From Hydractinia symbiolongicarpus (taxonomy: Eukaryota > Cnidaria > Hydrozoa > Anthoathecata > Hydractiniidae): a stretch of 64,000 nt of DNA. Where the stretch lies: NCBI RefSeq assembly GCF_029227915.1, contig NC_079880.1:29011501-29075500 (forward strand), written 5' to 3'. Shown here piece by piece: positions 1 to 12,349 of the stretch (positions within the stretch are counted from its first letter, which is position 1; each line of letters begins with the position of its first letter). A model generated the notes under the pieces. The model did not search any database and was not told the origin of the DNA. It saw nothing but the letters and a program-made list of their open reading frames with translations. The translations under genes were made by a program, and so were the position numbers.

Positions 1-1218
1 GCGTTTTAGTGGTGAAAAAATAATTTAAAAAATCGTTCGGGAAATGAGTTTACTCCCTGGGTACTTTCTTTGTATACTTTTGACCATACGGGCCGAGTCT
101 GGGATTTACGGGAAATCGCAGGTTTTCGTTTGCCGACGATTAAACTTCTTTTATTCAGCGTCTCACCAAAAATGAAAACATTTTTGAAAACTACAAGTCT
201 CATGCGATTTAGTGGTGAAAAGATAATTTAAAAAATCGTTCTGGAAATGAGTTTACTCACAGGGTACTTTCTTTGTATACATTCGACTATACGGGACAAG
301 CCCGGGATTTACGGGAAATCGCGCGTTTTCGTTTGCCGGCGATTAAACCTCTTTCATTAAGCGTCTCATTAAAGATGAAAACATTTTTAAAAACTACAAG
401 TCTCATTCGTTCCAGTGGTGCAGAAATAATTTGAAAAATCGTTCGGGAAATGAGTTTACTCCCTGGGTACTTTCTTTGTATACTTTTGACTATACGGGCC
501 GAGTCTGGGATTTACGGGAAATCGCAGGTTTTCGTTTGCCGGCGCTTAAACATCTTTTATTCAGCGTCTCATCAAAAATGAAAACATTTTTGAAAACTAC
601 AAGTCTCATGCGTTTTAGTGGTGAAAAAATAATTTAAAAAATCGTTCGGGAAATGAGTTTACTCCCTGGGTACTTTCTTTGTATACTTTTGACCATACGG
701 GCCGAGTCTGGGATTTACGGGAAATCGCAGGTTTTCGTTTGCCGGCGATTAAACTTCTTTTATTCAGCGTCTCACCAAAAATGAAAACATTTTTGAAAAC
801 TACAAGTCTCATGCGATTTAGTGGTGAAAAGATAATTTAAAAAATCGTTCTGGAAATGAGTTTACTCACAGGGTACTTTCTTTGTATACATTCGACTATA
901 CGGGACAAGCCCGGGATTTACGGGAAATCGCGCGTTTTCGTTTGCCGGCGATTAAACCTCTTTCATTAAGCGTCTCATTAAAGATGAAAACATTTTTAAG
1001 AACTACAAGTCTCATTCGTTCCAGTGGTGCAGAAATAATTTGAAAAATCGTTCGGGAAATGAGTTTACTCCCTGGGTACTTTCTTTGTATACTTTTGACT
1101 ATACGGGCCGAGTCTGGGATTTACGGGAAATCGCAAGTTTTCGTTTGCCGGCGATTAAACTTCTTTTTTTCAGCGTCTCACCAAAAATGAAAACATTTTT
1201 GAAAACTACAAGTCTCAT
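1..1218. repeat. 609-bp (3-monomer) higher-order repeat, two copies
   Basis: Monomer order A-B-C at 1, 204 and 407 repeats as A-B-C at 610, 813 and 1016. The copies are nearly identical for the first two and a half monomers, then differ in the last part of C (GCGCTTAAACATC in the first copy, GCGATTAAACTTC in the second, near 540 and 1150). This is tandem duplication of a three-monomer block. Confidence 0.85.
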
Positions 1219-1421
1219 GCGATTTAGTGGTGAAAAGATAATTTAAAAAATCGTTCTGGAAATGAGTTTACTCACAGGGTACTTTCTTTGTATACATTCG
1301 ACTATACGGGACAAGCCCGGGATTTACGGGAAATCGCTGGTTTTCGTTTGCCGGCGATTAAACCTCTTTCATTAAGCGTCTCATTAAAAATGAAAACATT
1401 TTTGAAAATTACAAGTCTCAT

Positions 1422-2233
1422 TCGTTCCAGTGGTGCAGAAATAATTTGAAAAATCGTTCGGGAAATGAGTTTACTTCCTGGGTACTTTCTTTGTATACAT
1501 TCAACTATACGGGACAAGCCCGGGATTTACGGGAAATCGCTGGTTTTCGTTTGCTGGCGATTAAACCTCTTTCATTAAGCGTCTCATTAAAAATGAAAAC
1601 ATTTTTGAAAACTACAAGTCTCATTCGTTCCAGTGGTGCAGAAATATTTTGAAAAATCGTTCGGGAAATGAGTTTACTCCCTGGGTACTTTCTTTGTATA
1701 CTTTTGACTTTACAGGCCGAGTCCGGGATTTACGGGAAATCGCAGGTTTTCGTTTGCCGGCGCTTAAACATCTTTTATTCGGCGTCTCATCAAAAATGAA
1801 AACATTTTTGAAAACTACAAGTCTCATTCGTTCCAGTGGTGCAGAAATAATTTGAAAAATCGTTCGGGAAATGAGTTTACTTCCTGGGTACTTTCTTTGT
1901 ATACATTCAACTATACGGGACAAGCCCGGGATTTACGGGAAATCGCTGGTTTTCGTTTGCTGGCGATTAAACCTCTTTCATTAAGCGTCTCATTAAAAAT
2001 GAAAACATTTTTGAAAACTACAAGTCTCATTCGTTCCAGTGGTGCAGAAATATTTTGAAAAATCGTTCGGGAAATGAGTTTACTCCCTGGGTACTTTCTT
2101 TGTATACTTTTGACTTTACAGGCCGAGTCCGGGATTTACGGGAAATCGCAGGTTTTCGTTTGCCGGCGCTTAAACATCTTTTATTCGGCGTCTCATCAAA
2201 AATGAAAACATTTTTGAAAACTACAAGTCTCAT
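1422..2233. repeat. 406-bp (2-monomer) higher-order repeat, two copies
   Basis: The pair at 1,422-1,827 (a C-type monomer with TTGCTGGCGATT, followed by one with CTTTACAGGCCGAGTCC and GCGCTTAAACATC) is repeated at 1,828-2,233 without a difference that I can see. An exact two-monomer duplication implies a recent event. Confidence 0.85.
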
Positions 2234-2436
2234 GCGTTTTAGTGGTTAAAAAATAATTTAAAAAATCGTTCGGGAAATGAGTTTACTCCCTGGGTACTTT
2301 CTTTGTATACTTTTGACTTTACAGGCCGAGTCCGGGATTTACGGGAAATCGCAGGTTTTCGTTTGCCGGCGCTTAAACATCTTTTATTCAGCGTCTCATC
2401 AAAAATGAAAACATTTTTGAAAACTACAAGTCTCAT

Positions 2437-3248
2437 GCGTTTTAGTGGTGAAAAAATAATTTAAAAAATCGTTTGGGAAATGAGTTTACTCCCTGGGTAC
2501 TTTCTTTGTATACTTTTGACCATACGGGCCGAGTCTGGGATTTACGGGAAATCGCAGGTTTTCGTTTGCCGGCGGTTAAACTTCTTTTATTCAGCGTCTC
2601 ACCAAAAATGAAAACATTTTTGAAAACTACAAGTCTCATGCGATTTAGTGGTGAAAAGATAATTTAAAAAATCGTTCTGGAAATGAGTTTACTCACAGGG
2701 TACTTTCTTTGTATACATTCGACTATACGGGACAAGCCCGGGATTTACGGGAAATCGCAGGTTTTCGTTTGCCGGCGCTTAAACATCTTTTATTCAGCGT
2801 CTCATCAAAAATGAAAACATTTTTGAAAACTACAAGTCTCATGCGTTTTAGTGGTGAAAAAATAATTTAAAAAATCGTTTGGGAAATGAGTTTACTCCCT
2901 GGGTACTTTCTTTGTATACTTTTGACCATACGGGCCGAGTCTGGGATTTACGGGAAATCGCAGGTTTTCGTTTGCCGGCGGTTAAACTTCTTTTATTCAG
3001 CGTCTCACCAAAAATGAAAACATTTTTGAAAACTACAAGTCTCATGCGATTTAGTGGTGAAAAGATAATTTAAAAAATCGTTCTGGAAATGAGTTTACTC
3101 ACAGGGTACTTTCTTTGTATACATTCGACTATACGGGACAAGCCCGGGATTTACGGGAAATCGCAGGTTTTCGTTTGCCGGCGGTTAAACTTCTTTTATT
3201 CAGCGTCTCACCAAAAATGAAAACATTTTTGAAAACTACAAGTCTCAT
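2437..3248. repeat. 406-bp (A+B) higher-order repeat, two copies
   Basis: A-type monomers at 2,437 and 2,843 share the rare GTTTGGGAAATGAG and GGCGGTTAAAC variants, each followed by a B-type monomer. The two pairs diverge only in the last part, where the first B switches to GCGCTTAAACATC and the second to GCGGTTAAACTTC with CACCAAAAATG. That switch inside one monomer looks like unequal exchange or conversion within the monomer. Confidence 0.8.
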
Positions 3249-3345
3249 GCGATTTAGTGGTGAAAAGATAATTTAAAAAATCGTTCTGGAAATGAGTTTA
3301 CTCACAGGGTACTTTCTTTGTATACATTCGACTATACGGGACAAG

Positions 3346-3370
3346 CCCGGGATTTACGGGAAATCGCGGG
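3346..3370. repeat. G+C-rich palindrome of the monomer centre (example copy)
   Basis: The left arm is CCCGG then GATTT, the loop is ACGGG, and the right arm is AAATC then GCGGG. Nine of ten arm positions pair, with one G/G mismatch; the flanking AAG and TTT add two more A-T pairs. This example is from a B-type monomer. A-type monomers with TCCGG on the left or GCAGG on the right keep the inner GATTT/AAATC but lose outer pairs. The dyad could extrude as a cruciform or bind a dimeric protein; neither can be shown from sequence. Confidence 0.8.
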
Positions 3371-3616
3371 TTTTCGTTTGCCGGCGATTAAACCTCTTTC
3401 ATTAAGCGTCTCATTAAAAATGAAAACATTTTTGAAAACTACAAGTCTCATGCGTTTTAGTGGTGAAAAAATAATTTAAAAAATCGTTCTGGAAATGAGT
3501 TTACTCCCTGGGTACTTTCTTTGTATACTTTTGACTTTACAGGCCGAGTCCGGGATTTTCGGGAAATCGCAGGTTTTCGTTTGCCGGCGCTTAAACATCT
3601 TTTATTCAGCGTCTCA

Positions 3617-3638
3617 TCAAAAATGAAAACATTTTTGA
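3617..3638. repeat. AAAA-loop 9-bp palindrome of the monomer (example copy)
   Basis: A perfect inverted repeat: TCAAAAATG, loop AAAA, CATTTTTGA. It is present in most monomers. C-flanking variants with CATTAAAAATG, and variants with TTTTTAAAAAC, lose one or two outer pairs. The same dyad, at 29,938-29,941 joined to 32,963 onward, is the site of the only large insertion in the window. A+T-rich short-loop hairpins of this kind can be fragile or recombination-prone; that link is inference. Confidence 0.85.
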
Positions 3639-4669
3639 AAACTACAAGTCTCATGCGTTTTAGTGGTGAAAAAATAATTTAAAAAATCGTTCGGGAAATG
3701 AGTTTACTCCCTGGGTACTTTCTTTGTATACTTTTGACCATACGGGCCGAGTCTGGGATTTACGGGAAATCGCAGGTTTTCGTTTGCCGGCGATTAAACT
3801 TCTTTTATTCAGCGTCTCACCAAAAATGAAAACATTTTTGAAAACTACAAGTCTCATGCGATTTAGTGGTGAAAAGATAATTTAAAAAATCGTTCTGGAA
3901 ATGACTTTACTCACAGGGTACTTTCTTTGTATACATTCGACTATACGGGACAAGCCCGGGATTTACGGGAAATCGCGGGTTTTCGTTTGCCGGCGATTAA
4001 ACCTCTTTCATTAAGCGTCTCAATAAAAATGAAAACATTTTTAAAAACTACAAGTCTCATTCGTTCCAGCGGTGTAGAAATAATTTGAAAAATCGTTCGG
4101 GAAATGAGTTTACTCCCTGGGTACTTTCTTTGTATACTTTTGACTATACGGGCCGAGTCTGGGATTTACGGGAAATCGCAAGTTTTCGTTTGCCGGCGAT
4201 TAAACTTCTTTTATTCAGCGTCTCACCAAAAATGAAAACATTTTTGAAAACTACAAGTCTCATGCGATTTAGTGGTGAAAAGATAATTTAAAAAATCGTT
4301 CTGGAAATGAGTTTACTCACAGGGTACTTTCTTTGTATACATTCGACTATACGGGACAAGCCCGGGATTTAGGGGAAATCGCTGGTTTTCGTTTGCCGGC
4401 GATTAAACCTCTTTCATTAAGCGTCTCATTAAAAATGAAAACATTTTTGAAAATTACAAGTCTCATTCGTTCCAGTGGTGCAGAAATAATTTGAAAAATC
4501 GTTCGGGAAATGAGTTTACTTCCTGGGTACTTTCTTTGTATACTTTTGACTATACGGGCCGAGTCCAGGTGTTACGGGAAGTCGCGGGTTTTCGTTTGCC
4601 GGCGATTAAAATGCTTTTATTCAGCGTCTCATCAAAAATGAGAGCATTTTTAAAAACTACAACTCTCAT

Positions 4670-6293
4670 GCGTTTTAGTGGTGAAATAATAATTTAAAAA
4701 ATCGTTCGGGAAATGTGTTTACTCCCTGGGTACTTTTTTTGTATACTTTTGACTTTACAGGCCGAGTCCGGGATTTACGGGAAATCGCAGGTTTTCGTTT
4801 GCCGGCGCTTAAACTTCTTTTATTCAGCGTCTCATCAAAAATGAAAACATTTTTAAAAACTACAAGTCTCATGGGCTTTAGTGGTGAAAAGATAATTTAA
4901 AAAATCGGTCTGGAAATGAGTTTACTCACAGGGTACTTCCTTTGTATACATTCAACTATACGGGACAAGCCCGGGATTTACGGGAAATCGCTGGTTTTCG
5001 TTTGCTGGCGATTAAACCTCTTTCATTAAGCGTCTCATTAAAAATGAAAACATTTTTGAAAACTACAAGTCTCATGCGTTTTAGTGGTGAAAAAATAATT
5101 TAAAAAATCGTTCGGGAAATGAGTTTACTCCCTGGGTACTTTCTTTGTATACTTTTGACTATACGGGCCGAGTCCGGGGTTTACGGGAAATGGCGGGTTT
5201 TCGTTTGCCGGCGATCGAACTCCTTTTATTCAGCGTCTCACCAAAAATGAAAACATTTTTAAAAACTACAACTCTCATGCGTTTTAGTGGTGAAAAAATA
5301 ATTTAAAAAATCGTTCGGGAAATGAGTTTACTCCCTGGGTACTTTCTTTGTATACTTTTGACTATACGGGCCGAGTCCGGGGTTTACGGGAAATGGCGGG
5401 TTTTCGTTTGCCGGCGATTGAACTCCTTTTATTCAGCGTCTCACCAAAAATGAAAACATTTTTAAAAACTACAACTCTCATGGGCTTTAGTGGTGAAATA
5501 CTAATTTAAAAAATCGTTCGGGAAATGTGTTTACTCCCTGGGTACTTTTTTTGTATACTTTTGACTTTACAGGCCGAGTCCGGGATTTACGGGAAATCGC
5601 AGGTTTTCGTTTGCCGGCGCTTAAACTTCTTTTATTCAGCGTCTCATCAAAAATGAAAACATTTTTAAAAACTACAAGTCTCATGGGCTTTAGTGGTGAA
5701 AAGATAATTTAAAAAATCGGTCTGGAAATGAGTTTACTCACAGGGTACTTCCTTTGTATACATTCAACTATACGGGACAAGCCCGGGATTTACGGGAAAT
5801 CGCTGGTTTTCGTTTGCTGGCGATTAAACCTCTTTCATTAAGCGTCTCATTAAAAATGAAAACATTTTTGAAAACTACAAGTCTCATGCGTTTTAGTGGT
5901 GAAAAAATAATTTAAAAAATCGTTCGGGAAATGAGTTTACTCCCTGGGTACTTTCTTTGTATACTTTTGACTATACGGGCCGAGTCCGGGGTTTACGGGA
6001 AATGGCGGGTTTTCGTTTGCCGGCGATCGAACTCCTTTTATTCAGCGTCTCACCAAAAATGAAAACATTTTTAAAAACTACAACTCTCATGCGTTTTAGT
6101 GGTGAAAAAATAATTTAAAAAATCGTTCGGGAAATGAGTTTACTCCCTGGGTACTTTCTTTGTATACTTTTGACTATACGGGCCGAGTCCGGGGTTTACG
6201 GGAAATGGCGGGTTTTCGTTTGCCGGCGATTGAACTCCTTTTATTCAGCGTCTCACCAAAAATGAAAACATTTTTAAAAACTACAACTCTCAT
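4670..6293. repeat. 812-bp (4-monomer) higher-order repeat, two copies
   Basis: Four monomers at 4,670-5,481 recur at 5,482-6,293. Diagnostic variants repeat at an 812-bp offset: GAAATGTGTTTACTCC, ATCGGTCTGGAAATGAG, CTTCCTTTGTATACATTC and the rare GGCGATCGAACTCC (near 5,214 and 6,026). The first monomer starts differ (GCGTTTTAG at 4,670, GGGCTTTAG at 5,482), so the boundary lies within the first few tens of bases. Confidence 0.85.
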
Positions 6294-6902
6294 GGGCTTT
6301 AGTGGTGAAATACTAATTTAAAAAATCGTTCGGGAAATGAGTTTACTCCCTGGGTACTTTCTTTGTATACTTTTGACTATACGGGCCGAGTCCGGGGTTT
6401 ACGGGAAATGGCGGGTTTTCGTTTGCCGGCGATTGAACTCCTTTTATTCAGCGTCTCACCAAAAATGAAAACATTTTTAAAAACTACAACTCTCATGCGT
6501 TTTAGTGGTGAAAAAATAATTTAAAAAATCGTTCGGGAAATGAGTTTACTCCCTGGGTACTTTCTTTGTATACTTTTGACTATACGGGCCGAGTCCGGGG
6601 TTTACGGGAAATGGCGGGTTTTCGTTTGCCGGCGATTGAACTCCTTTTATTCAGCGTCTCACCAAAAATGAAAACATTTTTAAAAACTACAACTCTCATG
6701 GGCTTTAGTGGTGAAATACTAATTTAAAAAATCGTTCGGGAAATGAGTTTACTCCCTGGGTACTTTCTTTATATACTTTTGACTATACGGGCCGAGTCTG
6801 GGATTTACGGGAAATCGCAGGTTTTCGTTTGCTGGCGATTAAACTTCTTTTATTCAGCGTCTCACCAAAAATGAAAACATTTTTGAAAACTACAAGTCTC
6901 AT
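6091..6902. repeat. 406-bp repeat with GATTGAACTCC variant
   Basis: Monomers at 6,091 (GTGAAAAAATAATTT) and 6,294 (GTGAAATACTAATTT), both carrying GGCGATTGAACTCC, are followed by the same two types at 6,497 and 6,700. The match is lost partway into the monomer at 6,700, which changes to GAGTCTGGGATTTACGGG. This is a further tandem duplication of the end of the preceding 812-bp block. Confidence 0.7.
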
Positions 6903-9186
6903 GCGATTTAGTGGTGAAAAGATAATTTAAAAAATCGTTCTGGAAATGAGTTTACTCACAGGGTACTTTCTTTGTATACATTCGACTATACGGGACAAGC
7001 CCGGGATTTACGGGAAATCGCGGGTTTTCGTTTGCCGGCGATTAAACCTCTTTCATTAAGCGTCTCATTAAAAATGAAAATATTTTTGAAAACTACAAGT
7101 CTCATTCGTTCCAGTGGTGCAGAAATAATTTGAAAAATCGTTCGGGAAATGAGTTTACTCCCTGGGTACTTTCTTTGTATACTTTTGACTACACGGGCCG
7201 AGTCCAGGAGTTACGGGAAGTCGCGGGTTTTCGTTTGCTGGCGATTAAAATGCTTTTATTGAGCGTCTCATCAATAATGAAAACATTTTTAAAAACTACA
7301 AGTCGCATGGACTTTAGTGGTGAAATAATAATTTAAAAAATCGTTCGGTAAATGAGTTTACTTCCTGGGTACTTTTTTTGTATACTTTTGACTTTACAGG
7401 CCGAGTCCGGGATTTACGGGAAATCGCAGGCTTTCGTTTGCCGGCGATTAAACTTCTTTTATTCAGCGTCTCATCAAAAATGAAAACATTTTTGAAAACT
7501 ACAACTCTCATGCGTTTTAGTGGTGAAAAAATAATTTAAAAAATCGTTCGAGAAATGAGTTTACTCCCTGGGTACTTTCTTTGTATACTTTTGACTATAC
7601 GGGCCGAGCAGGGGTTTACGGGAAATGGCGGGTTTTCGTTTGCCGGCGATTTAACTTCTTTTATTCAGCGTCTCATCAAAATTGAAAACATTTTTAAAAC
7701 TACAAGTCTCATGGGCTTTAGTGGTGAAATAATAATTTAAAAAATCGTTCGGGAAATGAGTTTACTCCCTGGGTACTTTTTTTGTATACTTTTGACTTTA
7801 CAGGCCGAGTCCGGGATTTACGGGAAATCGCAGGTTTTCGTTTGCCGGCGCTGAAACTTCTTTTATTCAGCGTCTCATCAAAAATGAAAACATTTTTGAA
7901 AACTACAAGTCTCATGCGTTTTAGTGGTGAAAAAATAATTTAAAAAATCGTTCGGGAAATGAGTTTACTCCCTGGGTACTTTCTTTGTATACTTTTGACT
8001 ATACGGGCCGAGTCTGGGATTTACGGGAAATCGCAGGTTTTCGTTTGCCGGCGATTAAACTTCTTTTATTCAGCGTCTCACCAAAAATGAAAACATTTTT
8101 GAAAACTACAAGTCTCATGCGATTTAGTGGTGAAAAGATAATTTAAAAAATCGTTCTGGAAATGAGTTTACTCACAGGGTACTTTCTTTGTATACATTCG
8201 ACTATACGGGACAAGCCCGGGATTTACGGGAAATCGCGGGTTTTCGTTTGCCGGCGATTAAACCTCTTTCACTAAGCGTCCCATTAAAAATGAAAACATT
8301 TTTGAAAACTACAAGTCTCATTCGTTCCAGTGGTGCAGAAATAATTTGAAAAATCGTTCGGGAAATGAGTTTACTCCCTGGGTACTTTCTTTGTATACTT
8401 TTTACTATACGGGCCGAGTCCAGGAGTTACGGGAAGTCGCGGGTTTTCGTTTGCCTGCGATTAAAATGCTTTTATTCAGCGTCTTATCAAAAATGAAAAC
8501 ATTTTTAAAAACTACAAGTCGCATGGGCTTTAGTGGTGAAATAATAATTTAAAAAATCGTTCAGTAAATGAGTTTACTCCCTGGGTACTTTTTTTGTATA
8601 CTTTTGACCTTACAGGCCGAGTCCGGGATTTACGGGAAATCGCAGGTTTTCGTTTGCCGGCGATTAAACTTCTTTTATTCAGCGTCTCATCAAAAATGAA
8701 AACATTTTTAAAAACTACAAGTCTCATGGGCTTTAGTGGTGAAATAATAATTTAAAAAATCGTTCGGGAAATGAGTTTACTCCCTGGGTACTTTCTTTGT
8801 ATACTTTTGACTATACGGGCCGAGTCTGAGATTTACGGGAAATCGCAGGTTTTCGTTTGCCGGCGATTAAACTTCTTTTATTCAGCGTCTCATCAAAAAT
8901 GAAAACATTTTTGAAAACTACAAGTCTTATGCGGTTTCGTGGTGAAAAGATAATTTAAAAAATGGTTCTGGAAATGAGTTTACTCGCAGGGTACTTTCTT
9001 TGTATACATTCGACTATACGGGCCAAGCCCGGGAGTTGCGGGAAGTCGCGGGTTTTCGTTTGCCGGCGATTAAACCTCTTTCATTAAGCGTCTCATCAAA
9101 AATGAAAACATTTTTAAAAACAACAAGTCTCATGCGTTTTAGTGGTGAAAAAAAAAATTAAAAGATCGTTCGGGAAATGAGTTTAC

Positions 9187-9188
9187 TC
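9187..9188. other. 6-bp-deleted monomer variant (first of five)
   Basis: GAGTTTACTCTACTTTC replaces GAGTTTACTCCCTGGGTACTTTC, losing 6 bp. The same haplotype (an extended A run upstream, CGACTACACTGGCCAA or a close relative, GATTTAGGGGAAATCG, GTTTTCCGG) recurs near 17,273, 21,931, 22,940 and 24,959. The spacing of the third and fourth copies is 1,009 bp, five monomers less 6 bp. It is a good tracer of long-range spread of one monomer haplotype. Confidence 0.8.
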
Positions 9189-12100
9189 TACTTTCTTTGT
9201 ATACATTCGACTACACTAGCCAAGCCCGGGATTTAGGGGAAATCGCTGGTTTTCGTTTTCCGGCGATTAAACCTCTTTCATTAAGCGTCTCATCAAAAAT
9301 GAAAACATTTTTGAAAACTACAAGTCTCATGCGTTTTAGTGGTGAAAAAATAATTTAAAAAATCGTTCGGGAAATGAGTTTACTCCCTGGGTACTTTCTT
9401 TGTATACTTTTGACTATACGGGCCGAGTCCGGGATTTACGGGAAATCGCGGGTTTTTGTTTGCCGGCGATTAAACTTCTTCTATTCAGCGTCTCTTCAAA
9501 ATTGAAAACATTTTTGAAAACTACAAGTCTCATGCGTTTAAGATGTGAAAAAATAATATAAAAAACGTTCGGGAAATGAGTTTACTCCCTGGGTACTTTT
9601 TTGTATACTTTTGACTATACGGGCCAAGCCCGGAATTAACGGGAAATGGCGGGTTTACGTTTGCCGGTGATTAAACTTCTTTTAATCAGCGTCTCATCAA
9701 AAATGACAACATTTTTAAAAACTACAAGTCTCATGCGATTTAGTGGTGAAAAGATAATTTAAAAAATCGTTCTGGAAATGAGTTTACTCACAGGGTACTT
9801 TCTTTGTATACATTCGACTATACGGGACAAGCCCGGGATTTACGGGAAATCGCGGGTTTTTGTTTGCCGTCGATTAAACCTCTTTCATTAAGCGTCTCAT
9901 TAAAAATGAAAACATTTTTAAAAACTACAAGTCTCATTCGTTCTAGTGGTGCAGAAATAATTTGAAAAATTGTTCGGGAAATGAGTTTACTCCCTGGGTA
10001 CTTTCTTTGTATACTTTTGACTATACGGGCCAAGCCCGGGATTTACGGGAAATCACGGGTTTTCGTTTGCCAGCGATTAAACTTCTTTTATTCAGCGTCT
10101 CATCAAAAATGAAAACATTTTTGAAAACTACAAGTCTTATGCGTTTTAGTGGTGAAAAGACAATTTAAAAAATCGTTCTGGAAATGAGTTTACTCACAGG
10201 GTACTTTCTTTGTATACATTCGACTACACGGGCCAAGCCCGGGATTTAGGAGAAATCGCTGGTTTTCGTTTGCCGGCGATTAAACCTCTTTCATTAAGCG
10301 TCTCATTAAAAATGAAAACATTTTTGAAAACTACAAGCCTTATACGTTCCAGTGGTGCAGAAATAATTTGAAAAATCGTTCAGGAGATGAGTGTACTCCC
10401 TGGGTACTTCATTTGTATACTTTTGACTATACGGGCCGAGTCCAGGAGTTACGGGAAGTCGCGGCTTTCGTTTGCCGGCGATTAAAATGCTTTTATTCAG
10501 CGTCTCATCAAAAATGAAAATATTTTTCAAAACTACAAGTCGCATGGGCTTTAGTGGTGAAATAATAATTTAAAAAATCGTTCGGGAAATGAGTTTACTC
10601 CCTGGGTACTTTTTTTGTATACTTTTGACTTTACAGGCCGAGTCCGGGATTTACGGGAAATCGCAGGTTTTCGTTTGCCGGCGATTAAACTTCTTTTATT
10701 CAGCGTCTCATCAAAAATGAAAACATTTTTGAAAACTACAAGTCTCATGCGTTTTAGTGGTGAAAAAATAATTTAAAAAATCGTTCGGGAAATGAGTTTA
10801 CTCCCTGGGTACTTTCTTTGTATACTTTTGACTATATGGGCCGAGTCCGGGGTTTACGGGAAATGGCGGGTTTTCGTTTGCCGGCGATTAAACTCCTTTT
10901 ATTCAGCGTCTCATCAAAAATGAAAACATTTTTATAAACTACAAGTCTCATGGGCTTTAGTGGTGAAACACTAATTTAAAAAATCGTTCGGGAAATGAGT
11001 TTACTCCCTGGGTACTTTTTTGGTATACTTTTGACTTTAAAGGCCGAGTCCGGGATTTACAGGAAATCGCAGGTTTTCGTTTGCCGGCGATTAAACTTCT
11101 TTTATTCAGCGTCTCATCAAAAATGACAACATTTTTAAAAACTACAAGTCTCATGCGATTTAGTGGTGAAAAGATAATTTAAAAAATCGTTCTGGAAATG
11201 AGTTTACTCACAGGGTACTTTCTTTGTATACATTCAAATATACGGGACAAGCCCGGGATTTACGGGAAATCGCGGGTTTTCGTTTGCCGTCGATTAAACC
11301 TCTTTCATTAAGCGTCTCATTAAAAATGAAAACATTTTTAAAAACTACAAGTCTCATTCGTTCTAGTGGTGCAGAAATAATTTGAAAAATCGTTCGGGAA
11401 ATGAGTTTACTCCCTGGGTACTTTCTTTTTATATTTTGACTATACGGGCCAAGCCCGGAATTTACGGGAAATCACGGGTTTTCGTTTGCCGGCGATTAAA
11501 CTTCTTTTATTCAGCGTCTCATCAAAAATGACAACATTTTTAAAAACTACAAGTCTCATGCGATTTAGTGGTGAAAAGATAATTTAAAAAATCGTTCGGG
11601 AAATGAGTTTACTCCCTGGGTACTTTTTTTGTATACTTTTGACTTTACAGGCCGAGTCCGGGATTTACGGGAAATCGCAGGTTTTCGTTTGCCGGCGATT
11701 AAACTTCTTTCATTCAGCGTCTCATCAAAAATGAAAACATTTTTGAAAACTACAAGTCTCATGCGTTTTAGTGGTGAAAAAATAATTTAAAAAATCGTTC
11801 GGGAAATGAGTTTACTCCCTGGGTACTTTCTTTGTATACTTTTGACTATATTGGCCGAGTCCGGGGTTTAGGGGAAATGGCGGGTTTTCGTTTGCCGGCG
11901 ATTAAACTCCTTTTATTCAGCGTCTCATCAAAAATGAAAACATTTTTAAAAACTACAAGTCTAATGGGTTTTAGTGGTGAGATACTAATTTAAAAAATCG
12001 TTCGGGAAATGAGTTTACTCCCTGGGTACTTTTTTTGTATACTTTTGACATTACAGGCCGAGTCAGGGATTTACGGGAAATCGCAGCTTTTCGTTTGCCG

Positions 12101-12349
12101 GCGATTAAACTTCTTTCATTCAGCGTCTCATCAAAAATGAAAACATTTTTGAAAACTACAAGTCTCATGCGTTTTAGTGGTGAAAAAATAATTTAAAAAA
12201 TCGTTCGGGAAATGAGTTTACTCCCTGGGTACTTTCTTTGTATACTTTTGACTATATTGGCCGAGTCCGGGGTTTAGGGGAAATGGCGGGTTTTCGTTTG
12301 CCGGCGATTAAACTCCTTTTATTCAGCGTCTCATCAAAAATGAAAACAT

